A DNA stretch of 64,000 nucleotides, from positions 1 through 64,000 of the forward strand of contig CALZJH010000006.1 in assembly GCA_945787845.1 (NCBI GenBank), given 5' to 3'. Shown here piece by piece: positions 1-10,264 of this stretch; the stretch's first letter is position 1, and the number at the start of each line of letters is the position of its first letter. The stretch is from an uncultured Woeseiaceae bacterium. Lineage in GTDB: Bacteria > Pseudomonadota > Gammaproteobacteria > Steroidobacterales > Woeseiaceae. The position numbers were made by a program, and so were the translations under genes. The notes under the pieces were generated by a model that was given only the letters and a program-made list of their open reading frames with translations, ran no database searches and was not told where the DNA came from.

Positions 1-1
1 G

Positions 2-88
2 GCCGAATTCGACGAATTCATGCAATCGCTTGAGATCGCCGAAGAAAAGAACAACGACCCACGTTTAAGCAAGATAACCGGCGAATAA
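2..88 (+). CDS. C-terminal end of an unidentified protein (partial)
   Basis: This frame is open from the window edge to a TAA at 86-88. It encodes the last 28 residues of a protein, hydrophilic and acidic-basic mixed, ending in SKITGE. No domain can be recognised from so short a tail. It runs directly into the hairpin terminator that it shares with groEL on the opposite strand, which supports a real gene end here. Confidence 0.5.
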   Translation, partial: AEFDEFMQSLEIAEEKNNDPRLSKITGE

Positions 89-118
89 AAAAAGGCCCGG
101 CAATGCCGGGCCTTTTTG
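87..118. terminator. Bidirectional intrinsic terminator between the edge gene and groEL
   Basis: Perfect 11-bp stem: AAAGGCCCGGC (91-101), loop AAT, GCCGGGCCTTT (105-115). It is flanked by an A run on the left and a T run on the right, so it can end transcription from both directions: the edge gene on + and groESL on -. Confidence 0.9.
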
Positions 119-142
119 TTCTTGCGAGAAGCAAGCGGCTTC

Positions 143-1801
<1,659 letters not shown>

Positions 1802-2092
1802 TTAACCTTCGATGACCGCCATGATGTCGTCTTCCTTCATCACGAGCAGATCTTCACCTTCAACTTTGACTTCCGTACCGGCGTACTTGCCGAACAGAAC
1901 CGTGTCACCGACCTTGACGTCGAGGGCGCGAATTTCGCCACTCTCGAGGATCTTGCCGTTTCCGGCAGCAACGATTTCGCCCTTGATGGGCTTTTCAGCC
2001 GCGGCGTCAGGAATAACGATTCCGCCGGGCGATGTGCGCTCTTCTTCCATGCGCTTAACGATGACCCGGTCATGAAGCGGACGCATCTTCAT
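1802..2092 (-). CDS. groES: GroES co-chaperonin, 10 kDa subunit
   Basis: Heptameric lid of the GroEL chamber. It has 96 residues, the family's usual size, starting [12 protein letters not shown]. The mobile loop that contacts GroEL ([12 protein letters not shown]) is near residues 17-28, and [10 protein letters not shown] lies near the C terminus. An AGGAGATAT ribosome-binding site precedes the ATG. It is the first gene of the groESL operon, directly downstream of a perfect CIRCE element, so heat-shock control is expected. Confidence 0.99.
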   Translation of the reverse strand: MKMRPLHDRVIVKRMEEERTSPGGIVIPDAAAEKPIKGEIVAAGNGKILESGEIRALDVKVGDTVLFGKYAGTEVKVEGEDLLVMKEDDIMAVIEG

Positions 2093-2157
2093 GGTGCATA
2101 TCTCCTATAAACTATTGATTTAAAACCGTATTTTTTCGGCTTTCGGGCCGGGCGCTG

Positions 2158-2184
2158 TTAGCACTCGGCCGCAAGGAGTGCTAA
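2158..2184 (-). promoter_or_regulatory. CIRCE operator (HrcA binding site) of groESL
   Basis: Perfect inverted repeat TTAGCACTC (2158-2166), nine-base spacer, GAGTGCTAA (2176-2184), which is the canonical CIRCE consensus. It sits just downstream of the predicted -10 of the groES promoter, where bound HrcA would block transcription. hrcA itself is not in this window. Confidence 0.95.
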
Positions 2185-2212
2185 TAATAGGGATACGCAT
2201 AGGTTTTTCAAG
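2185..2212 (-). promoter_or_regulatory. Overlapping sigma32-like / sigma70-like promoter of groESL
   Basis: Read on the - strand, CTTGAAA (2212-2206), a 13-nt spacer and CCCTATTA (2192-2185) resemble the sigma32 consensus CTTGAAA / CCCATnTA. The same bases also read as TTGAAA, 16 nt, TATTAT, a good sigma70 promoter. Transcription would start inside or at the edge of the CIRCE operator. Confidence 0.65.
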
Positions 2213-2261
2213 CACAATTCCCCAGGAAACTTTCAGCATTGGCCCGAATCGAAGGAACCTG

Positions 2262-2807
2262 ATGACCAAGCACCTCACAACGCTGACAACAGCGGCCGTG
2301 TTGGCGGCACTATTCTCGGGTTGTGCTGACGCCGAGCCGCCCGAGCCGGCTGTTTCGCTCGAGCGCCCGTCCACGTCGACCGTGTTCTCGTCACAGAGCA
2401 GCGACCAGCCGCTGCCGGCGGACGACGTGTTCTTCCCCGACGCGTTCGCAGAGGACAACACCCTTTACTTCCGGGTCCAGATGCTGCCGGGCTACTACCT
2501 GTACAAAGACAAAATTGGCCTGCGGTCGCTTTCAGACGGCGTCGACGTTGACGGTGAACCGCTCGACGACAAGTGGAGTGTGAGCGAAACGATCGTTGAT
2601 GAGTGGTTCGGGGAACAGGCTGTCTTTTATATCGAGGCAAGCGGAGCCGCCAGGCTCGCTCAGCAGGAGACCGACGTTCGCTCCGTGGATATCGAACTGA
2701 CCTACCAGGGCTGCAAGGAAGACGGCCTGTGCTACCTGCCGGTGTCGAAAGTCCTGAGCGTCGAGATGCCGGCTCAGTTAGAATCCGCCGCTGATCAAAC
2801 GGAGTAA
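2262..2807 (+). CDS. DsbD alpha-domain lipoprotein (thiol-disulfide exchange)
   Basis: A 181-residue lipoprotein. The signal peptide ends in lipobox LFSGC (Cys21), and the rest matches the N-terminal (alpha) domain of DsbD, the periplasmic domain that passes electrons to partner proteins. The redox pair is Cys151/Cys157 in the motif GCKEDGLCYLP. The start is ATG 2262, six bases after GAAGGA; a longer reading from 2178 would run through the groES control region and lose the lipobox position. The membrane (beta) and thioredoxin (gamma) domains of full DsbD are absent here. The next gene, 4 nt downstream, is a TlpA-like thioredoxin, so the two may form a split periplasmic relay; the membrane electron donor is not visible in this window. 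Confidence 0.85.
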   Translation: MTKHLTTLTTAAVLAALFSGCADAEPPEPAVSLERPSTSTVFSSQSSDQPLPADDVFFPDAFAEDNTLYFRVQMLPGYYLYKDKIGLRSLSDGVDVDGEPLDDKWSVSETIVDEWFGEQAVFYIEASGAARLAQQETDVRSVDIELTYQGCKEDGLCYLPVSKVLSVEMPAQLESAADQTE

Positions 2808-2811
2808 GTCT

Positions 2812-3414
2812 GTGCCACGAGTAATGCTGATTTTCGCGACGGCGCTGGTCGCTCTGATGGCCGGCGCGCTGTTCTATGCGGCACGCATCCCCACAGAAAT
2901 TGCAATACAGCAGGCGCCGCCACAACCAGCGATGCCCGACCCTGTCACGCACCCCGCTTTCACGCTTCCCGATGTGGATGGGGTCGACCGCGAATTCTCC
3001 GACTGGGACGGCACGCACCGCCTGATCAACTTCTGGGCAACCTGGTGTGCGCCCTGTCGCAGGGAAATCCCGCTGCTTAATGCCTTCCAGGAAGAACACG
3101 GTGATGACGGCTTTCAGATCATCGGCATCGCCGTTGATTTCCCCGACCTCGTCGCCGAGTTCGCCGAAGAAGTGGAGTTCAACTACCCGATTCTCACGGG
3201 TCAGCAGGACGCGATGGCCGTCGCCGAAACCTCGGGCGTCGAATTTATCGGCATGCCATTCACGATGATTGTGGCGCGCGACGGCGAGCTTCTGGGTGCC
3301 TATCTCGGCGAGCTGCACCAGAACCACCTGGACGACATCGTCACCATCCTGTCACGCCTCGACGAAGACGACATCAGCAAGGACCAGGCCAGCGCCGCAC
3401 TCGACCTGCTCTGA
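2812..3414 (+). CDS. TlpA/ResA-like membrane-anchored thioredoxin
   Basis: A 200-residue protein with an N-terminal membrane anchor (about residues 4-24) and a periplasmic thioredoxin fold. The active site is WCAPC (Cys79, Cys82), followed by IPLLNAF as in TlpA/ResA proteins; the cis-proline region reads GMPFTMIV. Likely a periplasmic disulfide reductase, for example in cytochrome c maturation. The start is GTG 2812, seven bases after GGAG; an ATG four codons later is an alternative. It is co-transcribed with the DsbD-alpha lipoprotein. Confidence 0.85.
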   Translation: MPRVMLIFATALVALMAGALFYAARIPTEIAIQQAPPQPAMPDPVTHPAFTLPDVDGVDREFSDWDGTHRLINFWATWCAPCRREIPLLNAFQEEHGDDGFQIIGIAVDFPDLVAEFAEEVEFNYPILTGQQDAMAVAETSGVEFIGMPFTMIVARDGELLGAYLGELHQNHLDDIVTILSRLDEDDISKDQASAALDLL

Positions 3415-3423
3415 CTCCGAAAT

Positions 3424-3454
3424 TTGCACAAAAATCGGAAAAAAGGGTTAGAAT
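3424..3454 (+). promoter_or_regulatory. Candidate sigma70 promoter of aroQ-accB-accC
   Basis: TTGCAC (3424-3429) and TTAGAA/TAGAAT (3448-3454) are spaced 18-19 nt. They sit in the only gap before the aroQ-accBC run, about 40 nt upstream of the aroQ start. The spacing is slightly long, so this is tentative. Confidence 0.45.
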
Positions 3455-3493
3455 TTCCGCCATCTTCGGCAAACTCGCCAAAACGACAACAAA

Positions 3494-3943
3494 ATGTCCG
3501 ATCTGCTGCTCGTCAACGGCCCCAATCTCAATTTGCTGGGCTCACGTGAACCCGATGTCTACGGTGCTGATCGTCTCGAAGACATTGAGGCGCGCTGTAC
3601 AGAGATGGCGACATCATTGGGTCACAGCTTGCAGTGCTTCCAGAGTAATGCCGAACACGAATTGATCGACCGGGTGCAGCAAGCCGCCAGCGACGGCGTT
3701 GCATTCATCATCCTGAACCCGGGGGCGTTTACGCACACGAGCATTGCATTGCGCGACGCGCTGCTCGCGGTTCAGATTCCGTTTATCGAGATTCACCTGA
3801 GCAATACGTTTGCCCGGGAAGAATTTCGGCATAACAGCTACTTCAGCGATATCGCGAATAGCTGCCTGTTTGGGTTTGGGGCATATGGCTACGAACTGGC
3901 GGTGCAGGCCGCCAGCCAGTACGTCGGGCGAGCCGAGGGCTAA
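3494..3943 (+). CDS. aroQ: Type II 3-dehydroquinate dehydratase
   Basis: Cytosolic enzyme of the shikimate pathway that converts 3-dehydroquinate to 3-dehydroshikimate. It has 149 residues, normal for the type II dodecameric enzyme. Visible motifs are [17 protein letters not shown] (catalytic Tyr23), the [11 protein letters not shown] loop, NPGAFTHTS and [17 protein letters not shown] (catalytic His101). The ATG at 3494 has no clear Shine-Dalgarno. It is the first gene of a tight run, with accB following 2 nt later. This aroQ-accB-accC order is common in gammaproteobacteria. Confidence 0.97.
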   Translation: MSDLLLVNGPNLNLLGSREPDVYGADRLEDIEARCTEMATSLGHSLQCFQSNAEHELIDRVQQAASDGVAFIILNPGAFTHTSIALRDALLAVQIPFIEIHLSNTFAREEFRHNSYFSDIANSCLFGFGAYGYELAVQAASQYVGRAEG

Positions 3944-3945
3944 AG

Positions 3946-4431
3946 ATGGACATTAGAAAAGTAAAAAAACTGATCGAACTACTGGACGAATCCGGCATTG
4001 CGGAGATCGAGATTACCGAAGGTGAGGAATCGGTAAGAATCAGCAGGTACTCCGCGCACGCACCCGTCGCAGCTCCCGCAGTGGCGGCGGCGCCAGTGGC
4101 TGTGCCGGCTGCGCCCGCCGCGGCACCAGCTGCACCAGCGGCAACACCTGCCGCGGCGCCGGCGGAGATTGTCGAGGAAGACGGATACGAGGTCACCGCA
4201 CCGATGGTCGGGACCTACTACTCCTCATCGTCACCCGGTGCTGCCCCCTACGTGCAGGTGGGTGATCGCGTGAATGAAGGCGACACGCTCTGCATCATCG
4301 AAGCGATGAAGATGATGAACCAGATCGAAGCCGACGTCTCTGGCGTCGTCAAATCGATACGAATCCAGAATGGCGAACCGGTCGAGTTCGGACAGACATT
4401 GTTTGTCATCGACCAGCGCCAGGGTGACTAA
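3946..4431 (+). CDS. accB: Biotin carboxyl carrier protein of acetyl-CoA carboxylase
   Basis: Carries carboxybiotin between the biotin carboxylase and carboxyltransferase subunits in the first step of fatty acid synthesis. It has 161 residues: an N-terminal helical part ([16 protein letters not shown]), an Ala/Pro-rich linker at about residues 40-72, and a C-terminal biotinyl domain with EAMKMMNQ, the biotinylated residue being Lys122. It starts 2 nt after aroQ ends, and accC follows after 14 nt. Confidence 0.98.
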   Translation: MDIRKVKKLIELLDESGIAEIEITEGEESVRISRYSAHAPVAAPAVAAAPVAVPAAPAAAPAAPAATPAAAPAEIVEEDGYEVTAPMVGTYYSSSSPGAAPYVQVGDRVNEGDTLCIIEAMKMMNQIEADVSGVVKSIRIQNGEPVEFGQTLFVIDQRQGD

Positions 4432-4445
4432 GCGAGTCCGTCGAC

Positions 4446-5789
4446 ATGTTGGAAAAAATTGTAATAGCCAACCGCGGCGAGATCGCGCTACGTATCTTAC
4501 GTGCCTGCCGGGAAATGGGCATCAAGACCGTTGCCGTTCACTCGACCGCGGATAACAACCTGAAGCACGTCCTGCTCGCCGACGAGACGGTCTGCATCGG
4601 CCCGCCGCAGTCGAACGACAGCTACCTGAACATGCCCGCGATTATCAGCGCGGCGGAGGTCACTGACGCGACGGGTATTCACCCGGGCTACGGCTTCCTG
4701 TCGGAAAACGCCGACTTTGCCGAGCGTTGTGAATCGAGTGGCTTTACGTTTATCGGGCCGAAAGCCGATTCGATTCGCCTGATGGGCGACAAAGTTTCAG
4801 CCATCAAGGCCATGAAGGCGGCTGGCGTCCCCTGCGTCCCGGGCTCCGATGGCCCGCTTGGCGACGACCCGGATGAGAACATGCGGCTCGCGCGCGAGAT
4901 CGGCTACCCGATCATCATCAAAGCCTCCGGCGGCGGCGGCGGTCGTGGTATGCGCGTCGTGCATGCGGAAGCATCGCTGATCGCGGCCATCACGGTAACC
5001 AAGGCCGAAGCGCGTGCCGCCTTCGCCAACGATGTCGTGTACATGGAGAAGTTCCTGGAAAAACCACGACACGTGGAGTTCCAGGTACTGGCAGACACGC
5101 ATGGGAATGCGATCCATCTTGCCGAACGTGACTGCTCCATGCAGCGCCGCCACCAGAAGGTTATCGAGGAAGCCCCTGCCCCGGGCATCACGGAAGAGCA
5201 GCGCAAACGCATCGGCGAGCGCTGTGTGAATGCCTGCCTGGAGATCGGTTACCGCAGTGCCGGTACGTTCGAATTCCTGTACGAGGACGGCGAGTTCTAC
5301 TTCATTGAGATGAACACACGCCTGCAGGTCGAACACCCGGTGACCGAGATGATCACGGGTGTCGACATCGTGCGCGAGCAATTGCGTATTGCCAGCGGTG
5401 AGGCACTGACCATCAAGCAGGAAGACGTCAAGATCCTGGGCCACGCGATCGAGTGTCGTATCAATGCCGAGGACCCGAAGACCTTCATGCCATCGCCTGG
5501 ACTCGTGACGCTCTGGCACTCGCCCGGCGGCCCGGGCATTCGCATGGAGAGCCACGTATACAGCGGCTACAAGGTACCGCCCTACTACGACTCGATGATC
5601 GGTAAGCTGATTGCGCATGGCGAAGACCGGGATGCGGCGTTCGCCCGCATGAAGAACGCACTGTCGGAAATCGTCATCGAAGGCATCAAGACCAACGTGC
5701 CGCTGCACCAGGAAATCTTCCAGCACGCAGCCTTCCAGGCGGGTGGAACGGATATTCACTACCTCGAGAAACGTCTCGGGCTGACCTGA
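4446..5789 (+). CDS. accC: Biotin carboxylase subunit of acetyl-CoA carboxylase
   Basis: ATP-grasp enzyme that carboxylates the biotin of AccB using bicarbonate. Its 447 residues match the family. It begins [20 protein letters not shown], has the glycine-rich ATP loop [11 protein letters not shown] and the core [17 protein letters not shown], with [10 protein letters not shown] near residue 80. It lies in the same run as accB and just upstream of prmA. Standard in every respect. Confidence 0.98.
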   Translation: MLEKIVIANRGEIALRILRACREMGIKTVAVHSTADNNLKHVLLADETVCIGPPQSNDSYLNMPAIISAAEVTDATGIHPGYGFLSENADFAERCESSGFTFIGPKADSIRLMGDKVSAIKAMKAAGVPCVPGSDGPLGDDPDENMRLAREIGYPIIIKASGGGGGRGMRVVHAEASLIAAITVTKAEARAAFANDVVYMEKFLEKPRHVEFQVLADTHGNAIHLAERDCSMQRRHQKVIEEAPAPGITEEQRKRIGERCVNACLEIGYRSAGTFEFLYEDGEFYFIEMNTRLQVEHPVTEMITGVDIVREQLRIASGEALTIKQEDVKILGHAIECRINAEDPKTFMPSPGLVTLWHSPGGPGIRMESHVYSGYKVPPYYDSMIGKLIAHGEDRDAAFARMKNALSEIVIEGIKTNVPLHQEIFQHAAFQAGGTDIHYLEKRLGLT

Positions 5790-5803
5790 CGGAGCAGAAG
5801 ACG

Positions 5804-6703
5804 GTGCAATGGCGGCAGTTCGTCATGGACCTCGACGCGCTGGATCCCACTATCGTTGAGGATGCATTCCTGCGGCACGGCGCCCATTCGGTCACTCTGT
5901 CCGATGCCGGAGATGACCCTGTCCTCGAGCCGGGGCCCGGGGAAGCGCCTTTGTGGTCGAACACGCGTGTCACGGGATTGTTTTCCGGCGGCACCGACCT
6001 GGCGGCATTTCGCACTGCACTCACGACCGAACTTGGTATCGAACGGCTCCCGTCGCACCATATCGAGGAACTGGCCGACCGCAACTGGGAGCGCGAATGG
6101 CTGAAGGACTTCGGTGCCATGCGGTTTGGCGAACGCCTCTGGATTTGCCCGACAGGCGACACGGTCGATGCGGCGGCGGCGGTCGTCGTCGACCTCGACC
6201 CCGGGCTCGCGTTTGGAACGGGCACGCATCCAACCACGGCAATGTGCCTCGAGTGGCTGGACGGTCTCGATCTCGCCGGCAAGAGATTGCTCGACTACGG
6301 ATGCGGCTCGGGGGTTCTCGCCATTGCCGCCCTGAAGCTGGGCTGCCGGTCAGCAACGGCAATGGACATCGACCCGCAGGCTATTATCGCCACGCAGCAG
6401 AACGCCGCCCACAACCGGGTCGATCAAAATTTGCGCGTGACAGGCAGCCCGGACGGTATTCAGGGGAAATTTGACGTCGTCGTCGCGAATATTCTTGCCG
6501 GACCGCTTGTCCAGTTTGCCGATTCCATCACATCACTGCTGGCGGGGGGCGGTATCCTTGCCTTGTCGGGCGTATTATGTGAACAAGCCGACGATGTAAT
6601 GCAGGCTTACAGGCCCTGGATCGCGTTCGATGAACCCGTTTTCAGGGAACAGGACGGCCAGATATGGTCACGATTGACAGGTTTGAAACGGTTAGACGAC
6701 TAG
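5804..6703 (+). CDS. prmA: Ribosomal protein L11 methyltransferase
   Basis: SAM-dependent cytosolic methyltransferase that trimethylates ribosomal protein L11. It has 299 residues, with an N-terminal substrate-recognition domain, then DPGLAFGTGTHPTT (typical of PrmA), the SAM motif DYGCGSGVLAIAA, and NILAGPL, the N-x-L catalytic motif. The start is GTG 5804, nine bases after GGAG. It follows accC by 14 nt and abuts the next gene without a gap. Confidence 0.96.
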   Translation: MQWRQFVMDLDALDPTIVEDAFLRHGAHSVTLSDAGDDPVLEPGPGEAPLWSNTRVTGLFSGGTDLAAFRTALTTELGIERLPSHHIEELADRNWEREWLKDFGAMRFGERLWICPTGDTVDAAAAVVVDLDPGLAFGTGTHPTTAMCLEWLDGLDLAGKRLLDYGCGSGVLAIAALKLGCRSATAMDIDPQAIIATQQNAAHNRVDQNLRVTGSPDGIQGKFDVVVANILAGPLVQFADSITSLLAGGGILALSGVLCEQADDVMQAYRPWIAFDEPVFREQDGQIWSRLTGLKRLDD

Positions 6704-8983
6704 ATGTATACGCAATGCCCTGATTGCAGCACCGCGTTTCGCGTAACGGCGGATGTTCTGAAGCAGGCCGCCGGAAAAGTCCGTTGCGGCGGCTGCGGCA
6801 ACGCGTTCAATGCACTTGCCTACCTGTCGGAAACCATGCCCGAGCAGCAGGTTCCCGTCGATGCCGATGCCGCTTTACCGGAACTCAAACCAGAGGCAGC
6901 CCCTGGTAACGGGCTCCCCAAGTCCATTTCGGCAAAGCAAAGCGCCGCCCTCTTGAAAACACTGGATGAGCTGGCTGGCTCAGATATTCGCATCGAGGAC
7001 ACGGGCGTCGAGTGGCGCGTGCTGGATGACGATGAAATTGGCGAGGCCGCGGCCGACGACCTGGTAGCCGAACTGGCCGCTGACCCTGCTGCTGACCTGG
7101 TTGCAGACTCGCTTGCCAACGAGCCCGCGGCTGAGGCGGCTTCGGGCGACCTCGTAATCGATGAAATTCTGGATGAGTCGCCGACACCGATCGATCAGTT
7201 CCTGACCGAAACGCCTGCCGTCGTCGACGCGCCCGAGATTTTTGAGGAACCAGCCAACGACTTCACCAGAACGTCTGTCGACGAAATTCGCTTTGACGAC
7301 AACACGCCGCTGCCCGAGAATTTTGCACTGGATGACGACGGCTATATCGAGGGCGATTTCGCGACTGAAGACCCGGAGCCGGACCCTGAGCCCGAGGACC
7401 CCGAACAAGCCATTGAGGTCGAGCCCCGGGCAGATCTCGACCTGAGCGAGCCGGATGAGTGGAACGATATTCTCGGCGAATTCGCGGACCTCGCTGAGGC
7501 TGTGGCGGCGCCGGCCGATGTCGTGATCGACGCGCTCGGCGAGCCCGACCTGGCGGACGAACCTGACGTACCGCAGGATCTCGAGCTACCCGACGACGAC
7601 GTCGCCAAAGCCATCGAGGCCGCGACCGAGGAAGTCGATCTCGAGGATGTTGACCTGGAAAATGTCGACCTCGACGAACCGCTCGACATGGATTCCCAGT
7701 TCGCAATCCAGGCCGAGGCAATGGGCATCGACCTGAGCGGCATGCACGAAGCCCTCGACGCGCAGCAGGAACTACCCGTCGAGGACGACATCGATCTCGA
7801 CGAGCTGCTCGCCGACAGCAACGACGACGACCTCGAGCTCGAGGACCTGCTCGACGAAAACCTGGTCGATGAAGTCGACGAAGCGGATCTTGATACGATG
7901 TTCCAGTCGGTCGAGGAATCTGAGCCTGAAGGCGCCACGCAACTCGAGCTGATCGGGGACGAAGAGCCCCGGGATGAGGGTGAGGCAGTGCCTCTGGAAG
8001 ACCTCGACGACGAACTGGTGGCAGACCTCGAAGAGGAACCGGCGGCAGATCTCAACGAGGACGACGGCGAAGACCAGGAGCCGGGCATCGTTGACGAAGG
8101 CGATCCGGATGATCGATACAACGTGCCGCCAATGACGGAAGAGGAACAAACAATCAACCTGCAGATCGACCAGGATCTGCTCGCACTTGCCGTCGAAGAC
8201 GAGGACGGCTTCGCTTCGACCATCATCATTCCCGAGGCCGACGCCGAGGGCAAGGCACGAAAAGACAAGAAGAAAGCGAAAAAGCGCAAGGCCGAGGAAG
8301 CGCTCAAGGACACGGGTGCCGGCTTTGAAACAATAATCATGGAAGGCGAAGCCTTCCGCTCGTCCGGGGACCTTGACCCGACAGAGGTAGACACCGCCGT
8401 AGCGGCGGAAGCGTTGGCCAGCATCGCTGCCGCACGGCGCGAAACGGAGAAGACCGAACACCACACCGGCGGCCGTCGCTATGGACTCATCGCCGGCGTC
8501 ATTCTGCTACTGCTTATCCTTGGCGTGCAATACGTGCACCAGTCTCGCGATACGCTCGCGACGATTCCGGCGTTCAATAATGCGATCGGGCCACTCTATC
8601 GTGCCCTCGGCAGGCCGTTGTCCCCCGAGTGGGACATTACAGGCTGGCGCTTCGAAGCCACCAAGGGAAGCACCGACGAGGGTGACGAAAACCTGACGAT
8701 CTATTCACGTGTCGGCAACAAGTCTGACAAGCCTCTCCCCTACCCGTTGATTGGCATTTCATTGACTGATCGGTTCGAAGAGACTATAGGCAGCCGCGTT
8801 CTCGACCCCGCAGACTATCTGTCCAATGACCTCGATCCGCGCAAGCTGGTTGAGCCCGGCAACACATTTAATGCCGTTATCACCATCGAATCACCCGATA
8901 TTGCCGCTGCGAGCTTCAGGCTCCGGGCCTGCTACCGCACAGCGGATGCCCAGCTGCGCTGCAAGGACGACGGCTTCAAGTAA
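6704..8983 (+). CDS. MJ0042 zinc-ribbon / DUF3426 membrane protein with a long acidic region
   Basis: A 759-residue protein of unknown function. The N terminus is an MJ0042-type zinc ribbon (Cys5, Cys8, Cys28, Cys31). Residues of roughly 45-520 are extremely rich in Asp and Glu with recurring LEDVDLENVDLDE-like stretches. A Lys-rich patch (RKDKKKAKKRKAEE) follows, then one transmembrane segment (about residues 594-612) and a C-terminal DUF3426 domain, probably periplasmic. Family members with this ribbon and DUF3426 next to prmA are known but usually much shorter. It starts immediately after the prmA stop and precedes dusB by 1 nt. The acidic part could bind cations or basic proteins; that is conjecture. 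Confidence 0.85.
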   Translation: MYTQCPDCSTAFRVTADVLKQAAGKVRCGGCGNAFNALAYLSETMPEQQVPVDADAALPELKPEAAPGNGLPKSISAKQSAALLKTLDELAGSDIRIEDTGVEWRVLDDDEIGEAAADDLVAELAADPAADLVADSLANEPAAEAASGDLVIDEILDESPTPIDQFLTETPAVVDAPEIFEEPANDFTRTSVDEIRFDDNTPLPENFALDDDGYIEGDFATEDPEPDPEPEDPEQAIEVEPRADLDLSEPDEWNDILGEFADLAEAVAAPADVVIDALGEPDLADEPDVPQDLELPDDDVAKAIEAATEEVDLEDVDLENVDLDEPLDMDSQFAIQAEAMGIDLSGMHEALDAQQELPVEDDIDLDELLADSNDDDLELEDLLDENLVDEVDEADLDTMFQSVEESEPEGATQLELIGDEEPRDEGEAVPLEDLDDELVADLEEEPAADLNEDDGEDQEPGIVDEGDPDDRYNVPPMTEEEQTINLQIDQDLLALAVEDEDGFASTIIIPEADAEGKARKDKKKAKKRKAEEALKDTGAGFETIIMEGEAFRSSGDLDPTEVDTAVAAEALASIAAARRETEKTEHHTGGRRYGLIAGVILLLLILGVQYVHQSRDTLATIPAFNNAIGPLYRALGRPLSPEWDITGWRFEATKGSTDEGDENLTIYSRVGNKSDKPLPYPLIGISLTDRFEETIGSRVLDPADYLSNDLDPRKLVEPGNTFNAVITIESPDIAAASFRLRACYRTADAQLRCKDDGFK

Positions 8984-8984
8984 G

Positions 8985-10040
8985 GTGGCCGAGCAACGTC
9001 AGCCGCTCCGCATAGGCCCCTACACGCTCACAAGCCCCTTTGTGCTCGCACCCATGGCCGGCGTGACCGATGCGCCGTTTCGGCGCATCTGCCGACGTTA
9101 TGGCGCGGGCATGACGACCTCGGAAATGACCACGGCGGATACGAGTCTCTGGCAAACGCCGAAATCGCGGCATCGACTTGACCTGGACCTCGACGCAGAA
9201 CCCGTTGCCGTGCAGATCGCCGGTTCCGAACCGGACCAGCTCGCGATCGCCGCGCAGGCGTGTGTCGAGCGCGGCGCACAGATCATCGATATCAACATGG
9301 GTTGCCCGGCAAAGAAAGTGTGCAATAAGGCGGCGGGATCGGCGCTACTACAGGACGAGAAGCTCGTCGCATCCATTCTCAGTACCGTCGTAAACGCTGT
9401 CGACGTGCCGGTAACCCTGAAATTCAGGACAGGCTGGGACCGGGAGCATCGCAATGCGGTCCAGATCGGAAAAATTGCGCAGGATGCCGGCGTGCTCTCG
9501 CTGGCCATCCACGGACGAACTCGCGCGGATCGGTACAAAGGCGACGCCGAGTACGAGACGATTGCGCGCGTGAAGGAAAATGTCGAGATCCCTGTTATCG
9601 CCAACGGCGACATCGCCACAGTTAAGAAGTCGCTTGAGGTTTTGCGCCTAACGAATGCTGACGGCTTGATGATCGGCCGGGGCGCGCAAGGCCATCCATG
9701 GATCTTTCGCGAGCTTAACGCCGCGCTCGATCCTGTTGCGGTAAATACGCAGCTAGAAAAAAATGAATTGCGTGATATTATGCTCGACCACCTTGACGAA
9801 CTGCACCGGTTTTATGGGGAAACCACCGGTGTCAGGGTGGCCCGCAAACATCTGACCTGGTACTGCGAAAACCTGGAAAACGCCGAAACATATCGGCATC
9901 GGGTGGTGCGTGTTGACAGCGCTTCGGAACAACTACGTTTGACGGAGCAGTACTTCTCGGGGATGGACCAACGTGGCACAGAAAAAGAACAAAAAAACCA
10001 ACCTGAACTCCAGCAAGAAGCCACTCTGCAAACACACTGA
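8985..10040 (+). CDS. dusB: tRNA-dihydrouridine synthase B
   Basis: FMN-dependent enzyme that reduces uridine in the tRNA D-loop. The most likely start is GTG 8985, one base after the previous stop, giving 351 residues. An upstream extension would lie inside the preceding gene. Motifs are APMAGVTDAPFR at the N terminus, INMGCPAKKV with catalytic Cys107, the HGRTR loop and VIANGDI. The 3' end overlaps fis by 68 nt, the usual dusB-fis arrangement in gammaproteobacteria although there the genes are normally adjacent. Its low-complexity Lys/Gln tail is a by-product of the overlap. Confidence 0.95.
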   Translation: MAEQRQPLRIGPYTLTSPFVLAPMAGVTDAPFRRICRRYGAGMTTSEMTTADTSLWQTPKSRHRLDLDLDAEPVAVQIAGSEPDQLAIAAQACVERGAQIIDINMGCPAKKVCNKAAGSALLQDEKLVASILSTVVNAVDVPVTLKFRTGWDREHRNAVQIGKIAQDAGVLSLAIHGRTRADRYKGDAEYETIARVKENVEIPVIANGDIATVKKSLEVLRLTNADGLMIGRGAQGHPWIFRELNAALDPVAVNTQLEKNELRDIMLDHLDELHRFYGETTGVRVARKHLTWYCENLENAETYRHRVVRVDSASEQLRLTEQYFSGMDQRGTEKEQKNQPELQQEATLQTH

Positions 10041-10245
10041 AGATGCCCTCGATCAGTATTTCGCCACACTCAATGGTGACCGACCCGGCGAGTTGTATGA
10101 TCTCGTTATTGGCGAAGTAGAACGCCCGCTTTTCAAAGCCGTGATGGACTATACGCACGGTAACCAGAGCCAGGCTGCAGGAATCCTCGGCATTAATCGA
10201 GGCACGCTGCGCAAGAAACTCAGATCGTACTCACTAATTCAGTAA
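9973..10245 (+). CDS. fis: Nucleoid-associated regulator Fis
   Basis: DNA-bending nucleoid protein and regulator of rRNA and recombination. It has 90 residues against about 98 in E. coli. The C-terminal helix-turn-helix is clear (HGNQSQAAGILGINRGTLRKKL). The start is GTG 9973, inside dusB and overlapping it by 68 nt; no ATG occurs before the conserved core, so the start must lie in the overlap. The basic Lys/Asn-rich head replaces the usual N-terminal beta-hairpin region. Translation is probably coupled to dusB. Confidence 0.92.
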   Translation: MAQKKNKKTNLNSSKKPLCKHTEDALDQYFATLNGDRPGELYDLVIGEVERPLFKAVMDYTHGNQSQAAGILGINRGTLRKKLRSYSLIQ

Positions 10246-10264
10246 CCCTTCCCCAGGATAGAAC

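Noticed and set aside
2178-2261. N-terminal extension of the DsbD-alpha lipoprotein
   Set aside because: It overlaps the CIRCE/promoter region, and the downstream ATG with GAAGGA gives a proper lipoprotein signal peptide.
7342-8466. 374-codon - strand frame rich in Ser and Arg
   Set aside because: It is the reverse complement of GAN/GAY-rich Asp/Glu codons of the acidic DUF3426 protein, so the Ser/Arg content is an artefact.
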